NCBI RefSeq assembly: GCF_000003815.2
Contig: NC_049984.1
Coordinates: forward strand, 17,744,007-17,808,006
Length of the DNA stretch: 64,000 nt
Origin: Branchiostoma floridae
Taxonomy: Eukaryota > Chordata > Leptocardii > Amphioxiformes > Branchiostomatidae
Reading direction: 5' to 3'
Shown here piece after piece: positions 1 to 11,829 of this stretch; position 1 is the first letter of the stretch; each line of letters opens with the position of its first letter. The notes below the pieces were generated by a model. That model was given only the letters and a program-made list of their open reading frames with translations, was not told where the DNA came from and did not search any database. The translations under genes were made by a program, and so were the position numbers.

Positions 1-440
1 GGTATGTATACAGCCTAATTGATACGTCGCCAGGTAGGGGTGACAGTCTAACCAAGTACAACATAAACCAACGTAGGAGACGCTTGTTTGACATGTGCAG
101 CCAACAGAAATGCCATTTTAACTCATCGCCCAAGCCATACATCCAAGTTTTACATATACCTTTCTATCTCTACAACCTGTCCATCGGAATGGGAGTGTGA
201 CAAAATGTTTTCCCGGACTCAGTCGTTGGCTGCGGAGGGTTTCTAAACACTACAAGCATCTATCTACATGCAGTACCCTCATTTTCCAACAACGTATAGC
301 CTCAAGACAACAGTAGGAAAATCGAATGATGAAATATGTATTCTTGGCGGTCGTAGAAATACATTAATATCATTACTATGCACGTAGATAGCGACCCTTC
401 AGATACAAAAGAAGCCTATTCTAATGTAGAGATTGCAATA
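1..440. other. No gene seen
   Basis: No coding, repeat or RNA signal recognised. Confidence 0.5.
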
Positions 441-828
441 TTTGGCAGAATAAACTATTATTTTAACGGTAAAAGTTTCTATCCTTATCTCTGTCGACAG
501 ATACTCCGATCGGGACCGTTACTCTCCAAGCAGAGGTTAGGCTCCGGCCTGTTTATTGTACGTTTTTCCAATGCGTTTTTACCAGGGTTTCTATTTTGTA
601 CGGTTTTCTTTATATATGACGTTTGGTCTTGAGACAAAAAGAAAACGGTACAAAATAGAAAACCCGGTAAAAACGTATACAAAACAAGAAGAAAAACAGC
701 CGGAGCATAACATCTGCTTGGAGAGTACTCTACCGGTAGTATCGCCGATTTTACCGAAAGAGGTCCTGATCACGATCTTTGTCGACAGAGATTCCGATCG
801 CCATCTCTACCGAATTTATTCTGCCAGA
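441..828. repeat. Foldback element interrupted by a short hAT-like element
   Basis: The outer inverted arms TTTGGCAGAATAAA (about 441) and TTTATTCTGCCAGA (about 815) continue inward with ATCTCTGTCGACA and GATC...GGACC matches. The centre is replaced by the element at 520-727, giving a nested structure. Confidence 0.6.
520..727. mobile_element. Short inverted-repeat transposon, family A (copy 1)
   Basis: Ends TACTCTCCAAGCAGAGGTTA and its complement at 699-727. The whole element folds back on itself. It is the same family as 12634-12824, which has a clean 8-bp duplication. No duplication is visible at this copy. Confidence 0.75.
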
Positions 829-1393
829 TCGAAACCTTCACCTTATATATGATCTAATTCACCCTGAAATAGCTTATACTTGATAATCGGATTTCTTTCC
901 GAATTGACAACAGAAATAGTTTCAAACTGAATTATTGAACATCCTGCCAAAGTCACATGCAAATAGGTTAAAACGGATGAATTGAATCTCCTCTCACAGT
1001 CGGAATCTCATAAATATATTTGCACATACATATATAAGTCTAACATATCTTTAGCCTCTTGGGTTTTAGGAAATGGCCTTGATAATGGGTTTTACCGTCT
1101 CTGTTTCTCTGTTAATGGCTTCCTTCGGCGGAAATGCCGATCCTGTGAGTCTAATAATACAAAGTCCAGGTCGCGTTCAGGACTGTGTTTTTTTATGACG
1201 ACCATTTCAGATCTACAACATATCAGGTGATTTGTTTTGTTTGTTTTGTTTTGTTTGAGCCTTTATTTATTCATGAGAAGCTCAAATCGGCCAGCAGGCC
1301 GTTTTTCATTGAGGTCATGAGTGAAGTCAGGGTCAGATAAAACATAATACAGATGATAAATGTCCGGTAAACCATACCCATTCTGTGAACTTA
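829..1393. other. No gene seen
   Basis: AT-rich. A short TTTTG-rich run (TTTGTTTTGTTTGTTTTG-like) near 1230-1257. Small frames only. Confidence 0.5.
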
Positions 1394-1932
1394 GGCCACA
1401 GCAAGTAAATTTTATGGATGACATCCTCTGCAGACTGCAAAAATAGTGCGATAGGGCGAAAAAAAACAAGATGGGTGAAAAAAAAACAAGATTGCTACAT
1501 TTTCAAAAATAGGCACCATAAAGTTGTGATGACTGTTGTAAAAAGAATTAAAGGGACAAAACATAGTATCAGAGCCAACAAGGCATTCATTCCTGTATTT
1601 AAGACATGTACTGGTGTGGTAAAAGGGACACTAGTGTGGTAGACTGGCATCACCAACAAAGTTGGAAACCACTCTCATAGCTTCCACTCGTGTCACTTTT
1701 ACACTTATCCAATAAGTTTCATTTCTACAACGACAGTCCTGGGTATCTTGCAAGTGTCACTTCTGCAAGTACAATTATTAGGGTACAACATATATATTTG
1801 CTCATTTGGGTACTTTATCATCGACATGTTGACCACCCCTGAGAAGAAAAAAAAGTCTTGTTTTTTTTTCTGTAATCAGGCGAAAATTAATGCGCGCGTT
1901 GATGTCATCCATAAAATTTACGTGCTGTGGCC
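1394..1932. repeat. Foldback with 75-bp arms
   Basis: Arm 1394-1470 (GGCCACAGCAAGTAAATTTT...) is repeated inverted at 1858-1932. The shared core TTTATGGATGACATC and outer GGCCACAGCA are clear. The 390-bp interior shows no coding. The right arm abuts the next transposon at 1939. Confidence 0.65.
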
Positions 1933-1938
1933 TTATTA

Positions 1939-2177
1939 CCCCCTTTCCACTTGGACGGCGCTCTCGCCGCGCTCTCTCTGCGACCTAGTTTTTGACAGAT
2001 CGCTCAACGAATTCTATAGAAAAGAAACGAAGTTGTTTACACTTTGTGTGTTTTGTTGTCTTCTCAATCACACTTGTACGTTTTGTATGATATACCCAGT
2101 GTGAAAGCGAAGGGTACACATATCCTATTTAGGTCGCAGTGAGAGCGCAGCGCGATCGCCGTCTAGTGGAAAGGGGG
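1939..2177. mobile_element. Short inverted-repeat transposon, family B (copy 1)
   Basis: About 240 bp. Ends CCCCCTTTCCACT...ACGGCG, with sub-terminal AGCGCTC/GAGCGC pairs. The interior (GTGTTTTGTTGT, TATACCCAGTGTGAAAGCGA) is collinear with 22119-22358. Non-coding, so non-autonomous. Confidence 0.8.
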
Positions 2178-2380
2178 CCTATGGAACATTCTATAGACAC
2201 AACAAGAGTATAGGGGCTTTGGCGCACAAAGATGAATACAACTAGAAAGGCAACATTTTTGCAAAAATGCAGAATGTTTTCCCTCTAGCCTTGTGTCAAG
2301 CTACTCGCATACAAAACTATACCTTTCCATGTTTGCTCGCGCCAAAGTAGTGTGTACGACTGAAAAAAATGGGGGGGGGG

Positions 2381-2450
2381 GGCTATGAATGGGGCATATG
2401 ATATGAGTAGCATGACGTGATAGTCAGCGTAGGTAGACAGGCCAGGTATC
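2381..2450 (-). repeat. Dispersed fragment, inverted copy of 7136-7191
   Basis: GGCTATGAATGGGG ... TAGCATGACGTGATAG ... GGTAGACAGGCCAGG matches the reverse complement of the segment just upstream of the LINE. It is preceded by a G homopolymer at 2371-2382. Family unknown. Confidence 0.55.
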
Positions 2451-2955
2451 CGTAAGCACTTTCTGCTAGGAGGAAGAAAGAAAAAGAACACGCCAGCAAA
2501 AAAATGTTTCCCCTTCGGGAAAAAAAAACAATCATCTTAACATAGTAATAACATTGTGTATGGGTATATCAATTGATATTTGGGGTTGAACCGTTTATAT
2601 ATGTTTCTGAGATCTAGCAATGTATAATGCAGTTACCTTTATGTATTTATATGTATTTATATGAGAATCAATACCATTCAATACAGTAGTGAATTACCGC
2701 TGGCTAGTCATTACCAGCCACACGAGACGGGGAGTCCACAGGGGCTTCCCTGTACCACTGGTGCTTCAAAAGAACCCGTCTCTCCCATTTAAAGGTAAAG
2801 AGACGTATCGACGGAGAGATGAGCTTTATCGGTGAGGACCAGGAAGTCAGACGGGAGACAAACTGTAATCTGTAGACATATGTAAGGATCCAGCTAGGTT
2901 CCAGTGCTTTACGCCATGCGTGTTTTTGCAACATCTAACTCTTCGTCTTTACCTA
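2451..2955. other. No gene seen
   Basis: A run of A near 2520 and ATGTATTTAT repeated at 2640-2660. Small frames only. Confidence 0.5.
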
Positions 2956-3160
2956 GAGATCGAGAGAGATCGACAGAGGGAGAGTGAGGGACAGAGGGAG
3001 GGACAGAGAGATCGTGAGAGAGGAAGGGACAGAGAGAGGATAGAGGGAGGGAGAGAGGAAGAAAGAAAGACAAAGCGTGGGAGAGAGAGAGGAGGGGCAG
3101 AGAGGGGGAGGAGTAGAGAGAGGGGGAGGGGGGAGAAAGAGAGAGAGAGAGGGAGAGACG
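2956..3160. repeat. GA-rich low-complexity tract
   Basis: About 200 bp of almost pure purine (GAGAGAGGGAG units). The long open frames over it are composition artefacts. Confidence 0.9.
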
Positions 3161-3249
3161 TAATTATTACCCAGAAAACGTCAGATAAAAACAGTTCTAA
3201 AGCAATGGGATTTCTTCCATCAGTATACCTCTTCTCTGTATAGGAAGCT

Positions 3250-4162
3250 CGTTGAAGACGAAGATGATACAACACGGGGTTATGTACATCTTACATAAGC
3301 TGCGCTGTTATTTTGTATTTAAAAGACTTAATAATGTCCCATTGACGTCATATCGGTCAGTAATTTTCTTTGTGGCCTTCACGTTGCATAAGGCTGACAG
3401 GAGATAGTTTGAAACCTATCGACTTTACTGAAAGCTATTTCTTATAATGATAGGATTATAACAAATTAAAATTGATGTGAACTGTGGTGCGACTTTGGCC
3501 ATGTACTAAGCTTGCACAATTGTGGGCTTACGAAATTAACTCAGCAGTAACAAGCATTTGCAGTACCTGACGAATACATTTTCAGTAACTGCATAATACC
3601 TAACTACTGTCCTCATCAGACACGGTTGTCAGCATTGATTTCTGTGAATTTCTGTGAAGTGCGTCTAAGACGAAGATGATATACACGACACGGGGCATAT
3701 ATAACATCTTGCATAAGCTACCAATGACTTGATAATGTTCCTTTGACGTCACATTGGTCAGTAACCTTTGTGTTCTTCACGTTACATAAGGGAGGTGCGA
3801 AATACTTTGAAAACTATCGACAGATTAATGTTTTTCTTTTTCTTTAAAAATAATAAGATTATGATAAATTGAAATTGATGTGAACCGTACACCTTGATCA
3901 TATGCTATGCTAACATATATGCTGGAAGCTCTCCCAAAGTAAACATAGTAAGAATTGCAGTACCTGACAAATACCTTTTCAGTAACTGCACAATAACGTA
4001 GTAGAATACGATTCTTGAGTATTGTAGATTCGTTGTATATATTTCATGTATATTTTGTTGTGACCTGAACTGAACCCAGTGGGTATGTATGCACAATAAA
4101 GGTCTTCATTCAATAGCTGCACCATCTCATCTATATTCAGACATAGTTGTCAGCATTGATTG
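3250..4162 (+). repeat. Tandem duplication of a roughly 400-bp block
   Basis: Block 1 is 3250-3640 and block 2 is 3665-4162. Shared landmarks in order: AAGACGAAGATGATA, TTGACGTCA, CTTCACGTT, AACTATCGAC, AAATTGATGTGAAC, GCAGTACCTGAC, TTTTCAGTAACTGCA and GTTGTCAGCATTGATT. Block 2 carries an insert at 3998-4113. Confidence 0.8.
3998..4113 (+). mobile_element. Short insert in duplicated block, possible retroposon tail
   Basis: Absent from the sister block. It ends GCACAATAAAGGTCTTCATT, a poly(A)-signal-like end, and CAATA occurs at both edges. It may be the 3' fragment of a SINE or LINE. Confidence 0.4.
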
Positions 4163-5724
4163 TGATCGAGACCAATGCCGTCACGGGCATGTTGCATAGC
4201 GGGACGTTTGGGCATCGTTCCAAACTGTTCAACACAATTGTTAGAATCAACAGCCGGTGTCCATGTAACTGTCAACATGACTAGTTCCTGGTGAACATAT
4301 ATCACGATGTACACGACGTGACAACCACTTCACAAGCTGTACACGACTTACTCCCAAACGAGCCCCGAATGATTTCCCAGTCATCACGACTTCTAGCCAC
4401 AGACTGCCGATTCCCACCTGACTGATTCCCAACCAACTACCGACGCTCTCACGAATGCTTTAAAACTGACTGGACATAACCAGGGATCTCTAAAAGAGAG
4501 GCTCCATTTCATTTTGATTAAAATAATCCATACATCTGTTTTATGAATATTACAGGGGGATGAAATTGGGAAATATTCTTTTTTATTCATAACTGTTGCT
4601 TTATTCTCTACCTATAACAAATGATCTGTGCAAGGCCTTATTCCATTATCCTCCTCAAAGTTATTGTTTGGCCAACTCTTTGTCTTTCCTCGTCATGTTG
4701 TATACTAGACAGAAGAAGCCTGGTTTTACTTTAATTATATATATCGACAGGAAAATGACTAATTAGCCACTTTGCGCTGGCTCCAAAGATCCTACACGGT
4801 CAAACCATTCAAGCTACCGAAGCCATCTGTAAAACCTCTGCCTTCAAAGGAAAGATCATTTGGCGTTTCTTCTCTGTGAAGCGAGACCATTCCGAATGGA
4901 CACCTTTGATATACCGCTTAGCTTTGTGATCACTGATTGGATAATTTGTAAGCTAAGATTGAAATTAACCCAAATCGCAAGTAAATGATGAATGGAATTG
5001 ACCCAGTGTTACCAAATATTTTTTTTAAAAAGCAAGCATAATCACGGAATTATCAGATATGTACATCAATATTGGTAGTCTTCCGTAGTCTAAAATAGGT
5101 TAGTACGTATTCGTATAAAATGTGTACATGTCTATGCCAGAGGAAATGTATCATATCATTGTCTAGTTTGCACTATCAAGGCAGAAGAAAACGATTATAC
5201 TATGGCAGACTAATGGAACTAGTGCATGCACTTTATATCAATTTCTTTCATCACTACTTAAGGAGAAACGTTAACTCCAAAATTCTTATAAAAGTTCTTC
5301 ACTTCTGATAACAGACTGGTGAAACATTACCTTTGCAGTCATGGCGGCTTAGTCCTTTGATGCCGCTTTTTATATCCATATTAGGCGATCAACATAAAGA
5401 TGGGGGATACACCCGTAGGGCATCGTCTGCAAGTGAGGTAAGTCATATTTTAAAGACAATTTATATATTGGTATCTAAATCCATCTCCTGAATCATAAAA
5501 AATGGCATCTAAGTATAGTAAATTCTGAACATAGAGGTTGTTTTGATAAAGCACGATGATGGTTTAACGTTAAATGGGAATTGAGAAAAATCTTGTGTTT
5601 GAGTATTGATAATCTTCAGTGACACTTTAAACTTTGCTGACATTTTTAGTTTTTTTCAGAGCTTGTGCGAAGTAATGAGGACTCGAATAGTGTAAACAAA
5701 TACCAGATCATACCAGACTTAAAA
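4163..5724. other. No gene seen
   Basis: Unassigned DNA; frames under 70 codons without splice or homology support. Confidence 0.5.
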
Positions 5725-5752
5725 GTGTGTGTGTGTGGGGGGGGGGGGGGGG
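5725..5752. repeat. (GT)n followed by G homopolymer
   Basis: GTGTGTGTGTGT runs into about 16 G. Confidence 0.9.
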
Positions 5753-7135
5753 TCCACCATAAAAGCACCCAATACATTCGGCTAGTGTAAACTATCTGGC
5801 TTCAGTCTCTCACTAACTACCATGCCGATAACATGGGTGCAGGGCTGGGCTCAGACAATGTAGAGCGAGCTAGAGTACCAAATATTCTCTTCAATGCACT
5901 TTATAAAATGTAGAAACAATAGACAGAGACTGTTTGTTTGGTTCCAAGTTTAAATTGGATATATCTGCTTATTCTAAACAGGACAAATAGAAATCAAAGC
6001 CGGTCTGGTAGGGAAACAGTCTGGTAGGGAAACATTGGCTGGTGGTCAGACTGTATAGCTGCTGCAAGTCTGGTCTAACGCCCAGAATGTCGCTAAGTGT
6101 AGATGGCGATAGTATAAAGCGAAGAGTGAAGTGTTTTTCTCGTGATCAATAACGTCATTACATTGTTTGCTGTCATAAAAGCTTCTAACCGTGTTTCCGC
6201 AATGAAACGTTGTTATGGCTGATTTCGTTGCTGCTAATAGGCAATTAAGGTCTTTTAAAAACAAAAGCCGTGCTCGAAAACGCGTTTCTTGCGTAACTGA
6301 CGCGCGTCGTTTCTCTTGTAACGATTCTCTCACCCGTGCTGTGACGTAAACTATGAGTCCTTCAGCCTACCCGTCCAAGATGTAAACAACCGCGTCTGCT
6401 TGAAAACAGGTCTTCGTTTCAGCTTCTTACGCAACAAGTAGAAGGCCCGATCCTTCACATTACTTTTTATTTCTTTATTTCTAGTTTTATTTTATTATAC
6501 TATAAGCTACAAAAAAACAAAGTCAGTTGGTTCAGTCTAGTTGATAAACAAGGGATAATGTCAGGACATCAAAATAACCTTCCTAATAGTTGATACTGAG
6601 TATACAGAATTTAAATCAAGTATAAACATTTTAACAACACATACCCACGTGTCATCACTATCCATTCACATCTACTTGGGTTATGCTGGCAAAAATATGT
6701 CACAACTAGAGTTCCTCGAACACACATCTTCGCCAAATAAACATTCTTTATCGAAGGTCGTTGTTTTTGAATGATTAATGTATGTAATTATGGCTATAAT
6801 GGGCCGGATAAGCACCAAATACAGCTTAATACGAGATGTTAATATAGCAAAGCTGGATGTAAGGTCTTTAGTTAGGCTAGGTTAGGCTAGGTCTTTAGTT
6901 TTATATAAGATTTCACTCTACAAAATGTACATTGCAGTCTTTTCGTAAAAAAAGAAATAATAAACAAACTTTGAGTGACTGGCCTATATATTAGATAATG
7001 GGTCATCTAAGGGTTACCTAAGGGTCATACGTAAGGATTGTTACGGCCCCGCCTTGGTGAATGTTTGTGTCCATCTCATGAAAATAGTAAGTAAAGTTTT
7101 GCAATCGCGAGTTAAGTCAGAGGTATTTTACACAG
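5753..7135. other. No gene seen
   Basis: Contains a 17-base direct duplication (TCTGGTAGGGAAACA) at 6004-6036 and GGTTAGGCTA twice at 6870-6892. No coding support. Confidence 0.5.
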
Positions 7136-7209
7136 TCTACCTGGCCTGGCTATCACGTCAGGCTACTCAGATCCCCCCATTCATAGCCCCGCAAAGACAA
7201 AATAGCTGA

Positions 7210-7707
7210 TTGACAGGCATAGTAGTCATATGTAGGACACACAGAGGAGCTCGTTTAGAGCAGGTTGAAAGATTGGCAGAGAATGATCTATCTGACATCC
7301 AACCTCAGCTGCTCATTCTTCACGTTGGGACGAACAACCTTCATGAAGACATTTCTTCCATAACGAGAAAATTCGAGACCCTGGGCAACAGTATGTCCGG
7401 AAACTCGACTCAACTCTGCTTCTCCAGTTTGGCAGTCAGAGACGGGTCTACTGTGAAAGTGAGCAAAGTTAACCAGCATCTAGCTTCCTTGTGTGCTAGG
7501 AAAGGGTGGGGGTTTTTGGACAACAAAGACATTGAGCTGCACCACTTGTACGATGGAGTCCATCTCACCGCGAAAGGAACAGCTCTTCTAGCCACCCATC
7601 TTAACGACTACATCCGGCAGGGTTTTCAGGAGGATGTATTCAACAGGAGAGGCCGATGGAGCGAAGTCCAAAGGAGACTAGTGCAACTCAGTCGGAAGAG
7701 TTACTGA
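7210..7707 (+). pseudogene. LINE ORF1, C-terminal SGNH/GDSL-esterase-like domain (5' truncated)
   Basis: 165 codons open. Residues 34-43 (LLILHVGTNN) are block III of SGNH hydrolases and residues 115-118 (DGVH) are the catalytic Asp/His block V, followed by LTAKGTALLATHL. The nucleophile block I (GDS) and any N-terminal zinc knuckle or RRM are missing, so the copy is truncated here. ORF1 esterases occur in CR1-clade elements and bind nucleic acid or lipid; the exact role is not settled. ORF1 overlaps the start of ORF2 by about 50 bases in another frame. Confidence 0.8.
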
Positions 7708-8909
7708 CTCAGCAGACAGACACAGACTCCTGCCTAAACGATAATAATAACGATGAAAGATTGTCAATTGGGAACATTTCTCTTAGTAGTAGAACTCTGA
7801 GATCGGTTAGCTCTTCTGCAGCGCCCCCGCTACATAGGGATGACAATAGCAAAGATCGTAAGGAATTGCATAAAGTAGATAGCGCAAGCCAAATCAAAGT
7901 TTTATACATGAATGGTCGTAGTATCAAATCTGTTAACAGTCGGCGAAATAAATTAGTGCTGTTCCAAAACCTTGTTGAATCAAATCAGCCTTCTTTAGTG
8001 GCAGTAACTGAAACTTGGCTAACCCCAAGTATCAAAGACGACGAATTGCTTCCCAAGCGCTACCTGCTTTATCGCAAAGATCGTTGTACTGTCATTCCCG
8101 GCAAAATTGGCGGGGGCATTCTCTTAGCTGTCAATGGCAATATTCTGTCAAGAAGGAGGTCTGATATTGAACCTGTTGACGAAATCTTGGTCTGCGAAAT
8201 GCTGACAGAAAAACAGGGGAAAATCGGTATCATCTTGTTTTATAGACCCCCTAATGGGGACTTACTGGCATTTACTAATAACCTCCAACATACATTGCGT
8301 TTGGCCGACCAAGAATACAACAAGGTGGTCTTATTAGGTGATTTGAATCTCCCTAATATCGATTGGTGTAGTTTGATAGGCAATTCTACTACAGAAAACC
8401 AGTTTTGTGATGTTTTGAATGATTTCTCACTAACACAGGTTAATAATGTTACTTCTAACAGTCATAACCATCTTTTGGATGTGATTCTGACTAACGTTCC
8501 TGAAAAATGTTCCAAAGTTGAAAAAGTATCATCTGATTTTCCTACTGATCACACTATTCTACAGTTTGACCTGAATTTTCGTACGGTATTCCGTCAATCA
8601 AACATGAAAAGACATGTCTACCAGTATAAAAAATGCAACTTTGATAACCTACGACAAAGTCTCAGAGACACTCTCGGTTCTCAAGGCTTTGTAGAATCTG
8701 ATAGCATTGATGACTGTTGGGATACGTGGTTACAATGTTTGTGTGGCTTGGTTGAAAACCATGTACCAAAAGCTAAAATAAAAAATTCTTATTCCATGCC
8801 ATGGTGTGATGGTGATGTCTACCATCTTAGAAATAAGAAGTTGACTGCATGGCGAAGGGCAAAGAAAACTAATCGCCCAGCCCACTGGCATAAAGTTCCG
8901 GAAACTTAG
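7656..8909 (+). pseudogene. LINE ORF2, APE-type endonuclease domain (frame ends at a frameshift)
   Basis: 417 codons. Residues 80-305 form an exonuclease-endonuclease-phosphatase domain: KVLYMNGRS (residues 81-89), TETWL (118-122, metal-binding Glu), IGGGILLAV (151-159), YRPP (196-199), LLGDLNLPNIDW (226-237, catalytic Asp/Asn), LLDVILTN (273-280) and the terminal DH pair at 298-299. This domain nicks target DNA for target-primed reverse transcription. The frame is lost between HW and KFRKLRN codons near 8890, where a net one-base shift moves the linker into the reverse transcriptase frame. Confidence 0.9.
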
Positions 8910-10815
8910 AAATGGTCTACAAAAACTTATTCATTACAAGTACAAACTGTTTCTTGAGAACTTGGGATCCTTGGTCAATAATAATCCTAAGAAATTTTGG
9001 ACTTTCTTTAAAAATAAAACAAAATCACATTGCTTGCCACAAATTCTGAAATACAAACATTATCAAGGAACGACACCTACTGATAAAGCAAATCTGTTTA
9101 ACAAGTTCTTCTTCTCTGTTTTTACTACCCCTGTAGTAAATCAGCCTCTCCCTGAGATCAGTGCTTGGAGACATCCCTTCCTCGGCAACATTGACCTTAC
9201 AATCAAGGAAGTTCTAGATGTCTTGCTTACCTTAGATTGTACAAAAGCTATTGGCCCTGACTCTATATCCCCAGTGATCCTACGCGAGGGTGCACACGTA
9301 TTAGCTCCTCAACTTACTGCCATCTTCAACAAAAGTATTCAATCGGGCATAGTTCCAGCTAAATGGAAAGAAGCCAACGTCTGTCCCGTCTTTAAGAAAG
9401 GCAGTAAAGACTCTGTTGAAAACTATCGACCCATTTCCTTACTCAGTGTAGTAAGTAAGGTTATGGAACGTTGCATTTTTAACCGTATTTTCCCTCACCT
9501 TCAAGACCAAATTCACCCACTACAACATGGCTTTATCAAAGGAAAATCTACTACTACCCAACTATTGGAAACCTTTCAAACCGTCGGGACAACTTTGGAT
9601 CACAGTGGCCAGATAGATATAATTTACCTCGACTTTTCCAAAGCTTTTGACAGCATTCCACATCACCTTCTTGTACACAAACTTAAGACATTTGGATTCC
9701 ACTCGAATCTCCTAAATTGGTTCTCTGATTATCTGTCTAATAGAAGACAACGAGTAGTCATTGAAGGAGTTTCTTCAGACTGGCTTCCTGTAATATCCGG
9801 AGTCCCACAAGGTTCCATTTTGGGACCTCTACTTTTTTTACTTTATATTAATGACCTGCCCTCTACTATAGAATGTCCCATGGCCCTTTATGCTGATGAC
9901 TCAAAATGTTACAAGCAAATTTCATCACCAGCTGATTGTATTTCCCTTCAGCATGATATTGACAACATGGTCGAATGGAGTGTCACATGGATGATGAAAT
10001 TTAATACCTCTAAATGTAACGTGCTCACTATCTGTAGGTCTAAAACACCAGTGCTCTATGACTACGAAATTGAGGGACAAGTGCTCTCATCAGTTACGGA
10101 ATTTAATGACCTAGGTGTAACTATGTCCAACTGCCTATCTTTTAAGAGTCATATAAAAAACATCACAGCTAGTGCCAACTCGACCCTCGGCTTTATTAAG
10201 AGATCTGTTGGTTACCATGCCCCTGCAAATGTTAAGAAAATCCTATATATTACACTAGTTAGGCCCAAACTCGAATATTGCTCGTTGATATGGTCCCCCC
10301 ACACAAATAACTTAATTACTTCCCTTGAAAAAGTCCAGAGACGTGCTACAAAATACATTCTCAACAACCATACAACTGATTACAGGGATAGATTGATCTA
10401 CTGCCAACTCTTACCTCTATCTTACCGCAGAGAATTATTAGACTTATCCTTCCTATTTAAATGTTTCTTGGGACAATACGGTATCGACATTCACCAATAT
10501 ATAAGTTTTCCACTCACATCCCTAAGATCCAACTCACAAGCCAAGCTCCAGCCCCAAAAATGTCTCACTACTACGTTTAAAAACTATTTCTTCCAAAGAA
10601 TCGTTCACATCTGGAACGCTTTACCCCTCAACATTAGAACTCTAAAACTTTCCCCAGTTGTTACAATTAATACCTTTAAGAAAACAATCCTAGCTCACTA
10701 TCTCTCTCTTACCAACGACAGATTTAACTCCAACGATGTATGTACTTGGGTCACCCACTGTCAGTGTCCCAGTTGTACACCTTTCCAGATATTTCATATT
10801 TCATCTTACCATTAA
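8893..10815 (+). pseudogene. LINE ORF2, reverse transcriptase domain (downstream of frameshift)
   Basis: Continues ORF2 in the next frame, starting KFRKLRNGLQ with no usable ATG. RT motifs in order: FKKGSKDSVENYRPISLLS, HGFIKGKSTTTQLLE, IYLDFSKAFDSIPHHLL (catalytic Asp in block A), VISGVPQGSILGPLLFLLYI, then ALYADDS (the YADD catalytic pair), then LGVTMS and a thumb with LEYCSLIWSPH. There is no RNase H. It ends at TAA 10813-10815. The absence of other stops over 640 codons argues for recent insertion. Confidence 0.93.
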
Positions 10816-10943
10816 TTCTATGATTTATTTCTTTATATTTGTTATCATTGTATATTTGCTTTTATTGTCGTTGACACAATCATTATTATTTGATTGTACA
10901 ATTGTTATTATTTGTTATCATTATGATTATTTTTCTATTATTG

Positions 10944-11057
10944 TATAATTTAGTTGCACGGGAGGCAACTAGTAAAGGTTGTTGCCTGTTTTTGCCTCCC
11001 TACCATTTTGTAAACACATATGGTGAAGTCCAAATAATAAAAATAAATAAATAAATA
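10944..11057 (+). other. LINE 3' UTR end: stem-loop and AAAT tail
   Basis: GGAGGCAAC pairs with the later TTGCC/TGCCTCC segments to form a stem-loop about 50 bases before the end. A run of AAAT units (11036-11056) closes the element. Stem-loop plus microsatellite tail is the usual RT recognition end of CR1/L2 elements. Confidence 0.6.
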
Positions 11058-11829
11058 GTAATTGCTAATCTCCAAGTATTAGTATATTCATAAGCCTTAC
11101 TAAGATCCTCCTCTACAACCTAGCACAAACCGAGACAAGATACGATACCACCCGCGTTCTATGACCGCACTCGTACAACCCGGAAGTATATGATATTGTC
11201 GTAATCGGTTGCACGGAAACCCCCATGCAGTGTGAAATCGAGGCCAAAATCAGGCAAAAAGAGCCAGTTTGAAGGCCAACTTTGACTCTTCAAATCTCAT
11301 CCCGAAATAGTATTTGAATCATTAAGCGTACTGTATGCGATCGAACAACTCATGAGGATTACGTTGGCACCTTTGACAGCCTGATTTGGCCCACCGCGAT
11401 GTTTTAATCTTTTTTTACGTGACCATGTCTTATGCCTCAAACGGGCGGGCGTGTAACACCCTGCCATGGCATGACGATTAGTTCTGCTCCACCTTTGATT
11501 TGTCTGTGCTAAGACCCGGGACTGCGGCCAGGGGGTTAATTTGGTGTGACTGGCCCTTGTCAGGGAAAGGAGATCAGGCTTCTGCTTCTGTCTGAAGGGC
11601 TTGAATGATAAATGAAGATTAATGGTCCACACATTAGTGCTGGACTAGGGTGACAATGGTGCCTGTGTCATGTTGCACTGCACACCACTTTTGTAAGGGA
11701 TGTGGTTCTCTCCATGATAAGAATCCCAAAGTAATTATATTAAGTAGATCGCAATTTACATAATTAGCATCTCATTATGTTGATAATCACCCTAAGTACC
11801 TACCCACCAAAAGCAAAGAATATCCATCA
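11058..11829. other. No gene seen
   Basis: Downstream flank of the LINE; a 111-codon minus-strand frame at 11297-11632 has no family match. Confidence 0.5.

Larger units (their letters stand above)
7200..11057 (+). mobile_element. CR1/L2-group non-LTR retrotransposon, 5' truncated, nearly full coding
   Basis: ORF1 with an esterase-like domain, then ORF2 with APE endonuclease and reverse transcriptase, an AT-rich 3' UTR and an AAAT microsatellite tail. The layout (SGNH-type ORF1, EN-RT, no RNase H, no LTR, short tandem-repeat tail) fits the CR1/L2 group, by family knowledge. The 5' end is placed near 7200 because the esterase N-terminal block is absent and 7136-7191 is a different repeat, also found inverted at 2381-2450. 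The copy carries one frameshift near 8890 and no other stop in ORF2, so it is fairly young. Target duplications could not be identified. Confidence 0.9.

Noticed and set aside
2920-3275. Frames of 107-108 codons on both strands, Arg/Glu- or Leu/Ser-rich
   Set aside because: Composition artefact of the GA-rich tract.
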